From Lachnobacterium bovis (lineage in GTDB: Bacteria; Bacillota; Clostridia; Lachnospirales; Lachnospiraceae), in contig NZ_FOGW01000006.1 in NCBI RefSeq assembly GCF_900111325.1, forward strand, positions 1-64,000: DNA of 64,000 bases. The letters run 5' to 3'. Every line of letters begins with the position of its first letter. The first letter of the stretch is position 1. The translations under genes and the position numbers were made by a program. A model generated the notes under the pieces. The model did no database searches. It was not told the origin of the DNA and saw nothing but the letters and a program-made list of their open reading frames with translations. Shown piece after piece: positions 1 to 8,680 of this stretch.

Positions 1-168
1 CGACATTTTTGGTGCAGAGGATATTATGTAGACACTGTAGGAAAAAATGCGAAGAAAATTCAAGAGTATATTCAGAATCAGTTAAAAGAAGATTTAGAAT
101 ATGATCAAATGACACTGAAGGAATATGTAGACCCGTTTACGGGTGAGCCGGTAAAGCAAAACAAATAA
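1..168 (+). CDS. tnpA: IS200/IS605-family transposase TnpA, C-terminal part (5' end outside window)
   Basis: Reading frame 1 is open from the first base to a TAA at 166-168 and gives the last 55 residues of a Y1 (HUH) single-strand transposase. The segment starts RHFWCRGYYVDTVG and continues to the family's last catalytic helix. There Tyr23 of the visible part, in QEYIQNQ, is the expected nucleophile, and Gln27, four residues on, is the expected metal ligand. The N-terminal domain with the HUH motif lies upstream of the window, so intactness cannot be judged. A hairpin follows directly after the stop and more hairpins follow to about 294, as expected for the right end of such an element. No tnpB follows, which suggests an IS200-type element. 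Confidence 0.88.
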   Translation, partial: RHFWCRGYYVDTVGKNAKKIQEYIQNQLKEDLEYDQMTLKEYVDPFTGEPVKQNK

Positions 169-300
169 AAAGAGCCCATGGGGCTCAGTAGGGAAATGAT
201 GTTGCGGCTGGCGAACCTTTCGACGAGTCTTTAGACTCAGTGCCGGTAATATGCCCTTATAGGGCAAGAGCAAACCACCGGCTAAGCCGGTGGTGCTGAT
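1..300 (+). mobile_element. Right end of an IS200/IS605-type insertion sequence
   Basis: The tnpA 3' end is followed by four short perfect hairpins: 172-186 (6-bp stem, ATG loop), 225-238, 253-265 and 274-294 (9-bp stem ACCACCGGC/GCCGGTGGT, 3-nt loop). Subterminal hairpins are the hallmark of these elements, which lack terminal inverted repeats. The last hairpin is probably the TnpA recognition hairpin of the right end. The exact boundary is not determined; 300 is an estimate. The element sits directly upstream of the fructanase promoter region. Confidence 0.75.
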
Positions 301-409
301 TAATTATTTATTAAGAAAAAATATAAGCTACAAAACAATGCTGGTTAGTTATTCTTAACAAATAAAAGGCGGTATATAATGGAAATTGGTTAAAAAATCA
401 ATTTGATGA

Positions 410-492
410 TGCAAATGTAAAAATTACAGTTGCTAAAATGATGTAAATGCACATAAAAATGTTGACATAATAGTGCAAATGCACTATTATGT
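410..492 (+). promoter_or_regulatory. Iterated operator: three TGCAAATGCA-like motifs at exact 32-bp spacing, the last in a 28-bp palindrome
   Basis: Motifs TGCAAATGTA (410-419), TGTAAATGCA (442-451) and TGCAAATGCA (474-483) are each 32 bp apart, about three helical turns, so they lie on one DNA face. The third is the centre of a perfect inverted repeat with 13-bp arms and a 2-bp centre (465-477 / 480-492). This palindrome covers nearly the whole promoter of the downstream glycoside hydrolase. I infer a dimeric regulator, probably a sugar-responsive repressor, with auxiliary half-matching sites. No regulator gene is next to it in the window, and the motif is not a standard CcpA cre. Confidence 0.7.
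462..490 (+). promoter_or_regulatory. Promoter of the GH32 gene
   Basis: A perfect -35 TTGACA (462-467), a 17-bp spacer and -10 TATTAT (485-490). The 465-492 palindrome overlaps both boxes, so occupancy would block RNA polymerase. Transcription would start near 498, leaving a leader of roughly 55 nt before the ATG at 555. Confidence 0.8.
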
Positions 493-554
493 ATTTAAGG
501 TAAATGGAAAGGTAATAAAAAGAAATCAAAAAGGTTTAAGGAAGGGGAAATGAA

Positions 555-2006
555 ATGAGTAAAAAAATTATGAAGGCTGTTTTGTCATTAGGGCTTGCAT
601 CATCTTTTATCATTACAGGAAGCTTTAATATAGTTAAAGCTTCACAGGCTAATGACTTCGCTCAAATGACACCAGATCAACAAGAGGCAAATTATGGAAA
701 TAAGATGTTTTTTAAACCAGTGGATCAAAATGGAATTAAATCATTTGTCGGAGATCCAATGCCTTATTATGAGAATGGAAAGTACTATATGTACTACTTA
801 AAAGATGGAGGAGATAGTTTTAGACACTCAATTTATTTAGCTACTACTAAGGATTTTGTGAATTATGAGGAATATAAAAAACCAATTATTGAAACAGAGG
901 GAATAGGACAGGAAGAATGGATTGGCACAGGATCAATGGTAAAAGTTAAAAATGAGTATTTATACTTTTATACAGCACATGCTAATACAGATGCAACAGG
1001 CTTTAAAGAGACAATACGTGTTGCAAAAGGAAATAATCTTACAGATTTAAAGAAAGATAAAAAGTTTGAAGTTACACCACCAGAAGATATTCATCAAAAG
1101 AATGATTTCAGAGATCCTCAGGTGTATTACGATAAAAAAACTAAAAAATTATCGATGACAGTTACAGCATCAAAAGACGGTGTTGCGAGAATTTTGAAAT
1201 ATTCAATTAGCGAAAACTTGAAAGAAGTTAAATATGATGGAATTATATTTACAGAACCTACTGGAGTATTTTGGAATCTAGAATGTACAGATACATTCAA
1301 ATTGGGTAATCGTTGGTATATTACTTATTCTGCACAGGATGATACATTATGGTATGCTTCATCAGATTCTCAATTTGGACCATATAGTGAGCCAAAGAGA
1401 TTAGAAGGTAAACTATTCTACGCAGCAAAACATGTTGAAGATGGTAAGAATACATACATGGTTGGTTGGTCAAGACGTTCAGATCAAACAACATCAATGG
1501 ATGTAAATGCATGGGCTGGAAATCTTGTTGTGCAGCAGTTGAAGGTAAATTCAGATGGAAGTTTATATTTAGCACCAGTAAAAAATTATGTTAGTACATT
1601 AAAAGCTGGACAAAGAAGTAAATTTAATCATTTTACACAGACATCAGAAACATATATGATAAGAGGATCATTTTCATATAAATCACTTGGTAATTTTGGC
1701 TTGAGTTTTGGATATAGCGACGATGCAAATCAAAATAAGTTAATTACAATTAATCCACAGGATAATACATTAGAGTTGAATTATGAAAATGGTAAGAAGC
1801 TTATAACTAAAGTAAATGCTCCATTAAAACCAGGCAAAAAATATTCATTCACATATATTAATGATGGTTCAACAGGCGTATTTTATATTGATAAAATAGC
1901 AGCGTTAACAGTTAGATTACACGGAGTAACAGGAAAAAATGTATATCTCTACACAAAAAATGATTCTGTGAAATTTAGTGGTATGGAAATATATAGAAAA
2001 AATTAA
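555..2006 (+). CDS. Secreted glycoside hydrolase family 32-type beta-fructosidase (fructan/levan hydrolase)
   Basis: This is a 483-residue protein with an N-terminal signal peptide (KK, then a hydrophobic stretch to about residue 29), so it is exported. The five-bladed propeller signatures of clan GH-J are present. Asp67 in FVGDPMP is the expected nucleophile, Arg186-Asp187-Pro188 is the RDP transition-state motif, and Glu243 in the EC motif (LECTD) is the acid/base. A beta-sandwich-like C-terminal part (about 355-483) follows. Substrate specificity (levan, inulin or sucrose) cannot be read from the sequence. There is no cell-wall anchor, so it is probably released or loosely attached. It stands alone between an IS end and a terminator, under a palindromic operator, which suggests an acquired or inducible fructan-degrading function. 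Confidence 0.82.
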   Translation: MSKKIMKAVLSLGLASSFIITGSFNIVKASQANDFAQMTPDQQEANYGNKMFFKPVDQNGIKSFVGDPMPYYENGKYYMYYLKDGGDSFRHSIYLATTKDFVNYEEYKKPIIETEGIGQEEWIGTGSMVKVKNEYLYFYTAHANTDATGFKETIRVAKGNNLTDLKKDKKFEVTPPEDIHQKNDFRDPQVYYDKKTKKLSMTVTASKDGVARILKYSISENLKEVKYDGIIFTEPTGVFWNLECTDTFKLGNRWYITYSAQDDTLWYASSDSQFGPYSEPKRLEGKLFYAAKHVEDGKNTYMVGWSRRSDQTTSMDVNAWAGNLVVQQLKVNSDGSLYLAPVKNYVSTLKAGQRSKFNHFTQTSETYMIRGSFSYKSLGNFGLSFGYSDDANQNKLITINPQDNTLELNYENGKKLITKVNAPLKPGKKYSFTYINDGSTGVFYIDKIAALTVRLHGVTGKNVYLYTKNDSVKFSGMEIYRKN

Positions 2007-2052
2007 GGTATAGATAAGATACAAGCAAGTAATACAATACATCGCAAAACTT

Positions 2053-2087
2053 CCCCAACGTCAGAATAAAATGGCGTTGGGGTTTTT
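2053..2087 (+). terminator. Intrinsic terminator between convergent GH32 gene and ClC gene
   Basis: CCCCAACG (2053-2060) pairs with CGTTGGGG (2075-2082) and is followed by TTTTT. It ends the plus-strand hydrolase transcript; the minus-strand transporter gene ends at 2134. Confidence 0.85.
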
Positions 2088-2133
2088 ATAGTTAAAAATG
2101 ACATAAGCTTAAATTATCTTCTTAAGGTGATTT

Positions 2134-3390
2134 TTAAATTGTTGGTTTGTTAATATAGTTTGTTTTATATTTAGAATAAATAATTTTTTGACTAGTATAT
2201 AAGCCAAAATATCCAGAAAATAGATAACTGAAAGCAGTTGTAATCAAGAAGAAAGGCATTCCTTGGTATCCAAATAATTCAAAACTTATTAATAGAGATG
2301 AAATAGGACAATTAGTTACACCGCAAAAACAAGAAATCATTCCGATTGCGGAAGCAAAAGCGGGATTTATTCCCAAAATCAAGCCGACAACACTTCCGAA
2401 AGTTGCACCAATAAAGAAAGATGGTACAATTTCGCCTCCTTTATATCCACTAGAAAGTGTGAGGCAAGTGAAAACGATTTTTAAAAAGAAAGTATAAAAA
2501 CAAACGTTTCCAGCTAAAGCATTATGTATAACATCAATACCAGCACCGTTGTAATCGTGTGTTCTTAAAAGCAATGTTAAAATTTGGACAGATAAACCGC
2601 CTGCAATTATTCTATAATATGGATTTTCAAAATATTTTTTGAATAGGTGTCCACTATAATGAAGCATGATACAAAATAAAATACTAACTAAAGCTGTAAG
2701 TATCGTAATTAAACTAGTCGAAAGAATATTGGGTAAGTTGTACGTTGGAATAAAAATTTTGTACATTGCTGATTTAGCACCGAAATATGTTGCAATAGCA
2801 TTTGCGGTTAGCGAACTTATAACGCAAGGAACAAGTGCAGCATAATACATTACACCAACACTTACGACTTCGATTGAAAAAATTGCTGCGGCCATTGGTG
2901 TGCCAAAAAGCGAACAAAAGGCTGCACTCATTCCGCTCATAATCATTATTTTTTTGTCTTTGTCATCGAGTTTAAAAAGACGACCTAAACTATTGCCGAG
3001 ACTTCCGCCCATTTGAAGAGCTGCACCCTCTCTACCAGCAGAACCTCCAAAAAGGTGTGTTAAAATTGTAGATATAAAAATCAAAGGTGCCATCCTAAGT
3101 GGAATGTGTTCATTAGAATGGATTGCGGATAAAACTAAGTTAGTGCCTGTATCTTTTTCGTCTTTAAATATTCTATATAGAAAAACAATGCAGATACCAG
3201 CGAGTGGCAAAAAATAGATAATCCATGAATTTTGTTTTCTAAAATTTGTAACAAAATTTAATGCAAAATAAAAAATGGTTCCCAAAGAGCCTGCAATCGA
3301 ACCAACAATTAATGATAAAAAAATCCACTTTAAAGAAGAAGCAAAAGCTTTAAGATGGTTATTTAAAGGTGGAATAGAAAAGTTATTCAT
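2134..3390 (-). CDS. ClC-family chloride channel or H+/anion antiporter
   Basis: A 418-residue polytopic membrane protein. The ClC selectivity-filter sequences are visible: GREGAALQMG at 119-128, with Glu121 as the gating glutamate, and the GYKGGEIVPSFFIGA segment in the C-terminal half, equivalent to GxFxP. No cytoplasmic CBS domains follow the membrane domain, so it is a short bacterial form. Gln at the position expected for the internal proton glutamate was not resolved, so channel and antiporter (including fluoride-type) cannot be told apart. It is transcribed alone, divergent from malQ. Confidence 0.85.
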   Translation of the reverse strand: MNNFSIPPLNNHLKAFASSLKWIFLSLIVGSIAGSLGTIFYFALNFVTNFRKQNSWIIYFLPLAGICIVFLYRIFKDEKDTGTNLVLSAIHSNEHIPLRMAPLIFISTILTHLFGGSAGREGAALQMGGSLGNSLGRLFKLDDKDKKIMIMSGMSAAFCSLFGTPMAAAIFSIEVVSVGVMYYAALVPCVISSLTANAIATYFGAKSAMYKIFIPTYNLPNILSTSLITILTALVSILFCIMLHYSGHLFKKYFENPYYRIIAGGLSVQILTLLLRTHDYNGAGIDVIHNALAGNVCFYTFFLKIVFTCLTLSSGYKGGEIVPSFFIGATFGSVVGLILGINPAFASAIGMISCFCGVTNCPISSLLISFELFGYQGMPFFLITTAFSYLFSGYFGLYTSQKIIYSKYKTNYINKPTI

Positions 3391-3545
3391 AAAATACTCC
3401 TTTGTATATTGTATTAATGTCTAGTATATATATTACCATATTGAATAATATTTTGTAAAATATTGCATTTATAGTTGCTAATGTATAAAAAAACAAATAT
3501 AATTATAATATACGAAAAAATACGAAAAGAGGTAAAAACATTAAT

Positions 3546-5066
3546 ATGAGGACTAGTGGAATTTTGATGCCAATTTCATCGCTACCTTCGCCTTTCGGAA
3601 TTGGAACAATGGGAAATGAAGCAAAAAAATTTATAACATATTTAAAAAAAGCAGGACAAACATATTGGCAAATATTACCAATTTGTCCAACTAGTTATGG
3701 AGATTCGCCATATCAATCTTTTTCGAGCTTTGCAGGAAATCCATATTTTATTGATTTAGAATATTTATTAAAAGATGGTTTGCTTACTCAAAAAGAGTTA
3801 AGTGATTATGAGTGGGGAGACAATGAAAGATACGTTGATTATGGTGTTATTTATGAGAATCGTTATAATCTTTTGAATAATGCTAGTATCAGATTTAGAG
3901 AGAATATACCCAAAAAATATATAGAATTTTGTAATAAAGAAAAAGAATGGTTAGATGATTACGCATTGTTTATGGCATTAAAAGATGCAAACGATGGAAG
4001 AGCGTGGTTTGAGTGGGATGATAAATATAAATTCAGAGAAAAAAAAGCGCTTGAAGAAGCAAAAGAAGAATATGAAGATAGTATAGAATTTTATAAGATA
4101 TTACAATATTTATTTAGAAAACAATGGGATGCACTAAAAAAATACGCAAACAAGAATGACATACAAATCATTGGCGACATTCCTATTTATGTATCAGCAG
4201 ACAGTGCAGATGTATGGTCTAATCCAAATGAGTTTTATTTAGATGAAAATCTAGAAATGATAGAAGTTGCTGGATGTCCTCCAGATGCATTTTCTGAAGA
4301 TGGTCAATTGTGGGGAAATCCATTATTTAGATGGGATGTTATGAAAAAAAATAATTATTCTTGGTGGGTAAAACGTATTAGAGCAATGTCAGAAATGTAT
4401 AATATCATTAGAATAGATCATTTTAGGGGATTTGATTCATATTATGCAATTCCGGCAAAAGATTCAACAGCAAAAAATGGAAAATGGAAAAAAGGACCAG
4501 GAATGGACTTATTTAATACATTAAAAGAAGAATTGGGCGAATTACCTATTATAGTAGAAGATTTAGGATACTTAACACAATCGGTTAAAGACTTGTTAAA
4601 AGAATCAGGTTTTCCAGGAATGAAAGTTTTGCAGTTCGCATTTGATGATATTAATGGAAATGAATATTTACCACATTTTTATAATAAAGATTGTGTAGTT
4701 TATACAGGAACACATGATAATGATACTATTTTAGGGTGGCTAGAAGATGCACCAGAAGAAACGGTTGATTTTGTGAATAATTACTTCAATTTGACGAAAA
4801 AAGAAGGATACAATTGGGGAGTTATTAGAGGAGCAATGTCTTCTGTGGCTGATACATGTATAATAACTATGCAAGATATCATAGGATTAGGTAAGGAAGC
4901 TAGAATGAATATTCCGTCAACTTTGGGAAAAAACTGGAAATGGAGAGCAATTCCGGAAGATTTCTCACTATCGTCAAGAAATAAATTGTTGAAGTATACT
5001 AAAATGTATGGAAGGCTTAATAAAGCGTTCGTCAAAACAGAGATAAAAAACAAAAAAGAGGCTTAG
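3546..5066 (+). CDS. malQ: 4-alpha-glucanotransferase (amylomaltase, GH77)
   Basis: Transfers alpha-1,4-glucan segments between maltodextrins in the cytoplasm, for glycogen and maltodextrin metabolism. The protein has 506 residues, normal for the family. It shows SSLPSPFGIG at the N-terminus, GDIPIYVSADSADVW around 210-224, the nucleophile Asp291 in IRIDHFRGF, the acid/base Glu338 in VEDLG and Asp391 in GTHDNDT. The start follows a GAGGT ribosome binding site. It is a single-gene unit ended by a hairpin right after the stop. No glycogen or maltose transport genes are adjacent. Confidence 0.95.
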   Translation: MRTSGILMPISSLPSPFGIGTMGNEAKKFITYLKKAGQTYWQILPICPTSYGDSPYQSFSSFAGNPYFIDLEYLLKDGLLTQKELSDYEWGDNERYVDYGVIYENRYNLLNNASIRFRENIPKKYIEFCNKEKEWLDDYALFMALKDANDGRAWFEWDDKYKFREKKALEEAKEEYEDSIEFYKILQYLFRKQWDALKKYANKNDIQIIGDIPIYVSADSADVWSNPNEFYLDENLEMIEVAGCPPDAFSEDGQLWGNPLFRWDVMKKNNYSWWVKRIRAMSEMYNIIRIDHFRGFDSYYAIPAKDSTAKNGKWKKGPGMDLFNTLKEELGELPIIVEDLGYLTQSVKDLLKESGFPGMKVLQFAFDDINGNEYLPHFYNKDCVVYTGTHDNDTILGWLEDAPEETVDFVNNYFNLTKKEGYNWGVIRGAMSSVADTCIITMQDIIGLGKEARMNIPSTLGKNWKWRAIPEDFSLSSRNKLLKYTKMYGRLNKAFVKTEIKNKKEA

Positions 5067-5070
5067 ATGG

Positions 5071-5110
5071 AACGAGTATATCGGCATTTTGATGTTGGTA
5101 TACTCGTTTT
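5071..5110 (+). terminator. Intrinsic terminator of malQ
   Basis: A 10-bp stem, AACGAGTATA (5071-5080) with its complement (5099-5108), followed by TT. The loop is 18 nt. It begins 5 bases after the malQ stop. Confidence 0.8.
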
Positions 5111-5176
5111 ATATGTAAATTGTACTAATTTTTTGAAAAAACGCCGTAAAAATGGTCTAAAAACCGAAAACGTACT

Positions 5177-5252
5177 TTGCAAATTTATTTTTTTTTGGTA
5201 TAATAACAAATGCATCAGTCGTGACGGAATTTGACGGAAATTGATGCTTTTT
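5177..5252 (+). promoter_or_regulatory. Promoter plus 5'-leader hairpin of the YczE-like gene
   Basis: TTGCAA (5177-5182), 16 bp, then TATAAT (5199-5204). Transcription would begin near 5211, directly at a possible stem-loop: GCATCA (5212-5217) with TGATGC (5242-5247), followed by a T run. The loop carries the direct repeat GACGGAA twice. The arrangement resembles a leader attenuator, but the stem is only 6 bp, so this is a suggestion. Confidence 0.5.
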
Positions 5253-5334
5253 AATTAAAAATGAAAGAAAATAAAAATAAGTAAACAATTATTAAAGTAA
5301 ATTTTATTTATGAATTACGGAGGACAAATTTAAA

Positions 5335-6006
5335 ATGAATATGAAAGAGTTTTTTGATGGTTTATATAATAAACCGCACATGTTAAAAAGATTAATAATG
5401 TGTTTTGTATCAGTTGTAATTATAGGTTTTTGTGTATACTGGTTAAATTTAGTTAATTTTGGTAATGATCCATGTTCAACAATGAACTTTGGTATAATTG
5501 GTAAAGTACATATGACATTAGGAAATTGGCAAGCTCTATTTAATTTATTTTTATTTATTATAGTATTTTGTATTGATAAATCAGGAATTGGTTTTGGTAC
5601 AGTTTTAAATATGTTTCTTGTTGGATATGCAAATGATTTAATGGCATTTATTATGAAACATTTCTTCCCAACATTTAACATTAACAAAGTTTCATTTGCT
5701 GTAAGAGTTACAATTATGATAGTTTCTATCGCAATTTTTATTTTTGTAGTAGCGGTTTATATGGCTGTTGATTTAGGAACTGCTCCATATGATGCTATTC
5801 CAATTATTATTGCAAATAAACAAGATAAAGTTCCATTTAAAGTTGTTAGAATTATCATCGATTTAACAGCTACAATTATAGGTTTTTCTTTAGGACAAAC
5901 AGTTGGAATCGTAACATTAATTATGGCTTTTACAATTGGGCCAGCTGCATCAGCTGTTAAGGCTCCGATTGCTAGAATGGTAGAAGATAAAGATGTTGCA
6001 ATGTAA
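5335..6006 (+). CDS. YczE/YitT-like integral membrane protein (COG2364 type)
   Basis: A 223-residue hydrophobic protein with about five transmembrane segments. It has two internally similar halves: FGNDPCSTMNFGI near residue 43 and LGTAPYDAIPIII near 147. This repeat of small-residue plus DP/AP motifs is typical of the YczE group. The biochemical function of the family is not established. GGAGG at 5319-5323 supports the ATG at 5335, and a second in-frame ATG lies two codons later. It is monocistronic, with its own promoter and terminator. Confidence 0.8.
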   Translation: MNMKEFFDGLYNKPHMLKRLIMCFVSVVIIGFCVYWLNLVNFGNDPCSTMNFGIIGKVHMTLGNWQALFNLFLFIIVFCIDKSGIGFGTVLNMFLVGYANDLMAFIMKHFFPTFNINKVSFAVRVTIMIVSIAIFIFVVAVYMAVDLGTAPYDAIPIIIANKQDKVPFKVVRIIIDLTATIIGFSLGQTVGIVTLIMAFTIGPAASAVKAPIARMVEDKDVAM

Positions 6007-6061
6007 TATTATTTTGTAAAAGTAATATAATGGTAAAGTAAATCGTGAGAAATAAATTTTT

Positions 6062-6097
6062 AAGCGTAACAGTGTAATAACTGTTGCGCTTTTTTTG
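6062..6097 (+). terminator. Intrinsic terminator
   Basis: An 11-bp stem, 6063-6073 with 6080-6090 (one G-U pair), and a 6-nt loop, followed by seven Ts. It ends the YczE-like transcript. Confidence 0.9.
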
Positions 6098-6271
6098 CGT
6101 ACTAAACGATAATATGTTATACTCTATCTATGGGAGAGTTTTTTCTATATATATTATAATAAGTATATTTTTGAAAGTGTTATAAGCAAACGTGTTTATA
6201 ATATTTTTAAAATAATAACTTGTTATGGAGAAAGAAAGGCTAGAAAAGATTAGACATTAGGAGGAAATAAA

Positions 6272-7111
6272 ATGAGTCCAGTATACGAAAAATTAATGAA
6301 GTGTTATGAAAGTGTAAAAAGTAAAGTGGATTTTGAACCTCAGGTTGCCTTGATTTTAGGATCTGGTTTGGGAAATTATGGCGAAAAAATCAAAGTTGTA
6401 CAGACATTAGATTATCATGAAATTGAAGGCTTTCCAGTGTCAACCGTACAGGGACATAAAGGCCAATTTATTTTTGGTTATGTAGGAGATGTTCCAGTAG
6501 TATGTATGCAAGGAAGGGTACATTACTATGAAGGATATGAAATGTCCGATGTTGTTTTGCCAACAAGATTAATGAAACTCATGGGTGCAAAAGTTTTATT
6601 TTTAACAAACGCAGCTGGTGGCGTTATGCAAGGAATGAAAGCCGGAGATTTGATGCTTATAAAAGATCAAATAGCGTCATTTGTTCCATCACCATTAATC
6701 GGTGCTAATATTGAAGAATTAGGAACTAGATTTCCAGATATGTCTCATATTTATGATGAAGATTTACAGCAAATTGTTAGAAAACACGCAGCCTTAAATG
6801 ATATTAATATTAAAGAGGGTGTTTATGTACAATTTACAGGACCACAGTATGAAAGTCCAAGTGAAGTTGCTATGAGCCGTTTGCTTGGAGCAGGAGCTGT
6901 TGGTATGAGTACAGCATGTGAAGCTATTGCAGCTAATCATATGGGAATGAAAATAGTGGGTATTTCTTTGATTTCAAATTTAGCAGCAGGAATTTCAGCA
7001 GTGCCTTTATCACATACAGAAATTCAGCAGAGTGCTAAAGAAGCAGAACCAAAATTCCAAAAATTGGTTACAGAAACTATAAAAGAAATTGGAACTATTT
7101 TAAATAAATAA
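6272..7111 (+). CDS. punA: Purine nucleoside phosphorylase (trimeric class)
   Basis: Cleaves inosine and guanosine (and deoxy forms) with phosphate to free base and (deoxy)ribose-1-phosphate in the cytosol. The 279-residue length is right for the PNP/MTAP family. Visible motifs are LILGSGLGNYG (phosphate loop, about 27-37), VQGHKGQF, MQGRVHYYEGY, LTNAAGGV, GPQYESPSEV and VGMSTACEA, ending in SNLAAG. The start follows AGGAGGAAATAAA. The next gene is a probable MTA/SAH or nucleoside deaminase, which makes a short purine-salvage unit. Confidence 0.95.
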   Translation: MSPVYEKLMKCYESVKSKVDFEPQVALILGSGLGNYGEKIKVVQTLDYHEIEGFPVSTVQGHKGQFIFGYVGDVPVVCMQGRVHYYEGYEMSDVVLPTRLMKLMGAKVLFLTNAAGGVMQGMKAGDLMLIKDQIASFVPSPLIGANIEELGTRFPDMSHIYDEDLQQIVRKHAALNDINIKEGVYVQFTGPQYESPSEVAMSRLLGAGAVGMSTACEAIAANHMGMKIVGISLISNLAAGISAVPLSHTEIQQSAKEAEPKFQKLVTETIKEIGTILNK

Positions 7112-7135
7112 AATAAATATACACATTAAATACAT

Positions 7136-7170
7136 AAAGTTCTTGTGGTATATTTTGCCGCAAGAACTTT
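7136..7170 (+). terminator. Stem-loop between punA and the amidohydrolase gene
   Basis: Arms 7136-7148 and 7158-7170 form a 13-bp stem with one G-U pair and a 9-nt loop. Only three Ts end the right arm, and the next ATG is 26 bases downstream. It may be a weak terminator or an mRNA-stabilising or processing hairpin rather than a full stop between the two genes. Confidence 0.55.
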
Positions 7171-7195
7171 GTGCTATAAAAGAAAAGAGGAAAAA

Positions 7196-8500
7196 ATGAA
7201 TATTCGCTTTTATAATGCAAGAATAGTAGTGCCTAAAGAAGAAAATGAAGATAAATTAGAAGTGATTTTCGGTGAAGTTTGGGTAAAAAAAGACACAATA
7301 GTTTATGTTGGAAATGGAAAAAATTCAGAAAACGTTTGCAAAGAAAATGATATAATTATTTGGAATAGAGAAATTGATGTAAAAGGAAACGTTTTAATTC
7401 CAGGATTTAAGAATGCACATACACATACAGCAATGACATTCTTAAGATCTTATGCAGATGATGTTCCACTTCAAGAATGGTTACAAAATCACATTTTTCC
7501 AAAAGAAGCTTTATTAAAAGAAGAAGATGCATATTATTTAAATGTTTTAGGAATAATGGAGTATTTGACAAGCGGAATTACTGCATCATTTGATATGTAT
7601 TTATATCCATATGCAACTGCTAAAGCTGCTTATAACACTGGCTTTAGAACAATGATTACATCAGGACTTAATAATTTTACATCTTCAGTAAAAGAAGTTG
7701 AGGAGCAATATTTAAAGATTAATGAAATGTCAGATAGAATAAAATTTGTTCCAGGTTTTCATGCAGAATATACATGCAGCAAAGAATTATTAGAAGAATT
7801 ATCAGTTTTTTCAAATAAATATAAACTACCTGTATGGACTCACAATTCGGAAACTTCTTTAGAAGTAAAGGAATGTAAGGAAAGATGGGGAATGTCACCA
7901 ACTAAATTTTTTGATGAATTAGGTTTGCATGAGTACGGGGGCGGTGGATACCACTGTATTTGGATGGATGATGGAGATTATGATATTTTTAAAAAACATA
8001 ATATGTCTATGATTACTTGCCCTGCATCAAATCTTAAATTAAATGACGGAATTGCTCCAATTACTACATTTAGAAAAAATGGAATCAAAGTTGGAATTGG
8101 AACAGACGGTCCTTCAAGTAATAATTGTCTTGATATGTTTAGAGAAATGTTTTTAGTTTCTGGTTTGGCAAATATCAAAGATCAAACAGCAAATAGTATT
8201 AATGCTGAAGATGTTTTGAAAATGGCAATAAAAGATGGCGCAGATGCTATGGGAATAAGTGAGTGTAACGCTATCGCTGTAGGAAAAAAAGCTGATATTG
8301 TTATGATTGATTTAAATCAGCCAAATATGCAACCTATAAACAATATTATTAAAAATATCGTATATAGCGGAAGTAAAACAAATGTTAAAATGACAGTTGT
8401 AAATGGTGAGATTTTATATGAAGATGGACAATTTAATATTGGAATTGATCCAGTAGAAGTATATGAAAAAGCAAACAGTATTATTAGAGAAATGGAATAG
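7196..8500 (+). CDS. mtaD: Amidohydrolase, MTA/SAH deaminase-like (MtaD/SsnA/TrzN group)
   Basis: A 434-residue metal-dependent deaminase of the amidohydrolase superfamily. Metal and catalytic residues are in order: His75-x-His77 (NAHTHT), His189 (PGFHAEYT), His216 (THNSET), His253 and Asp304 (GTDGPSSNN). ASNLKLNDGIAP and the LDMF segment are typical of 5'-methylthioadenosine/S-adenosylhomocysteine deaminases, but related enzymes act on other nucleosides or guanine. I chose the ATG at 7196, behind AGAGGAAAA; an in-frame GTG at 7145 lies inside the preceding hairpin and has no ribosome binding site. The position after punA supports a role in purine-nucleoside salvage. Confidence 0.82.
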   Translation: MNIRFYNARIVVPKEENEDKLEVIFGEVWVKKDTIVYVGNGKNSENVCKENDIIIWNREIDVKGNVLIPGFKNAHTHTAMTFLRSYADDVPLQEWLQNHIFPKEALLKEEDAYYLNVLGIMEYLTSGITASFDMYLYPYATAKAAYNTGFRTMITSGLNNFTSSVKEVEEQYLKINEMSDRIKFVPGFHAEYTCSKELLEELSVFSNKYKLPVWTHNSETSLEVKECKERWGMSPTKFFDELGLHEYGGGGYHCIWMDDGDYDIFKKHNMSMITCPASNLKLNDGIAPITTFRKNGIKVGIGTDGPSSNNCLDMFREMFLVSGLANIKDQTANSINAEDVLKMAIKDGADAMGISECNAIAVGKKADIVMIDLNQPNMQPINNIIKNIVYSGSKTNVKMTVVNGEILYEDGQFNIGIDPVEVYEKANSIIREME

Positions 8501-8680
8501 GTGCTATTGAATGAAATTGCTAAATTGTAGTATAAATAGTGTCGATTAAATTAATGTAGTAGATAATTATGATCCAAAACTCAAAAGATACATTGAAATC
8601 TTATAAAAATTCATATATAATGAATTAAGTTATGGGTTTTGAACATTTTTAATTGAGCAAAAATAAGGAGGAAACCTATT

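Noticed and set aside
6100..6271. Purine riboswitch before punA
   Set aside because: The leader has AT-rich promoter-like words and a short ACTCT/AGAGT hairpin, but not the conserved three-way junction sequences of a purine riboswitch.
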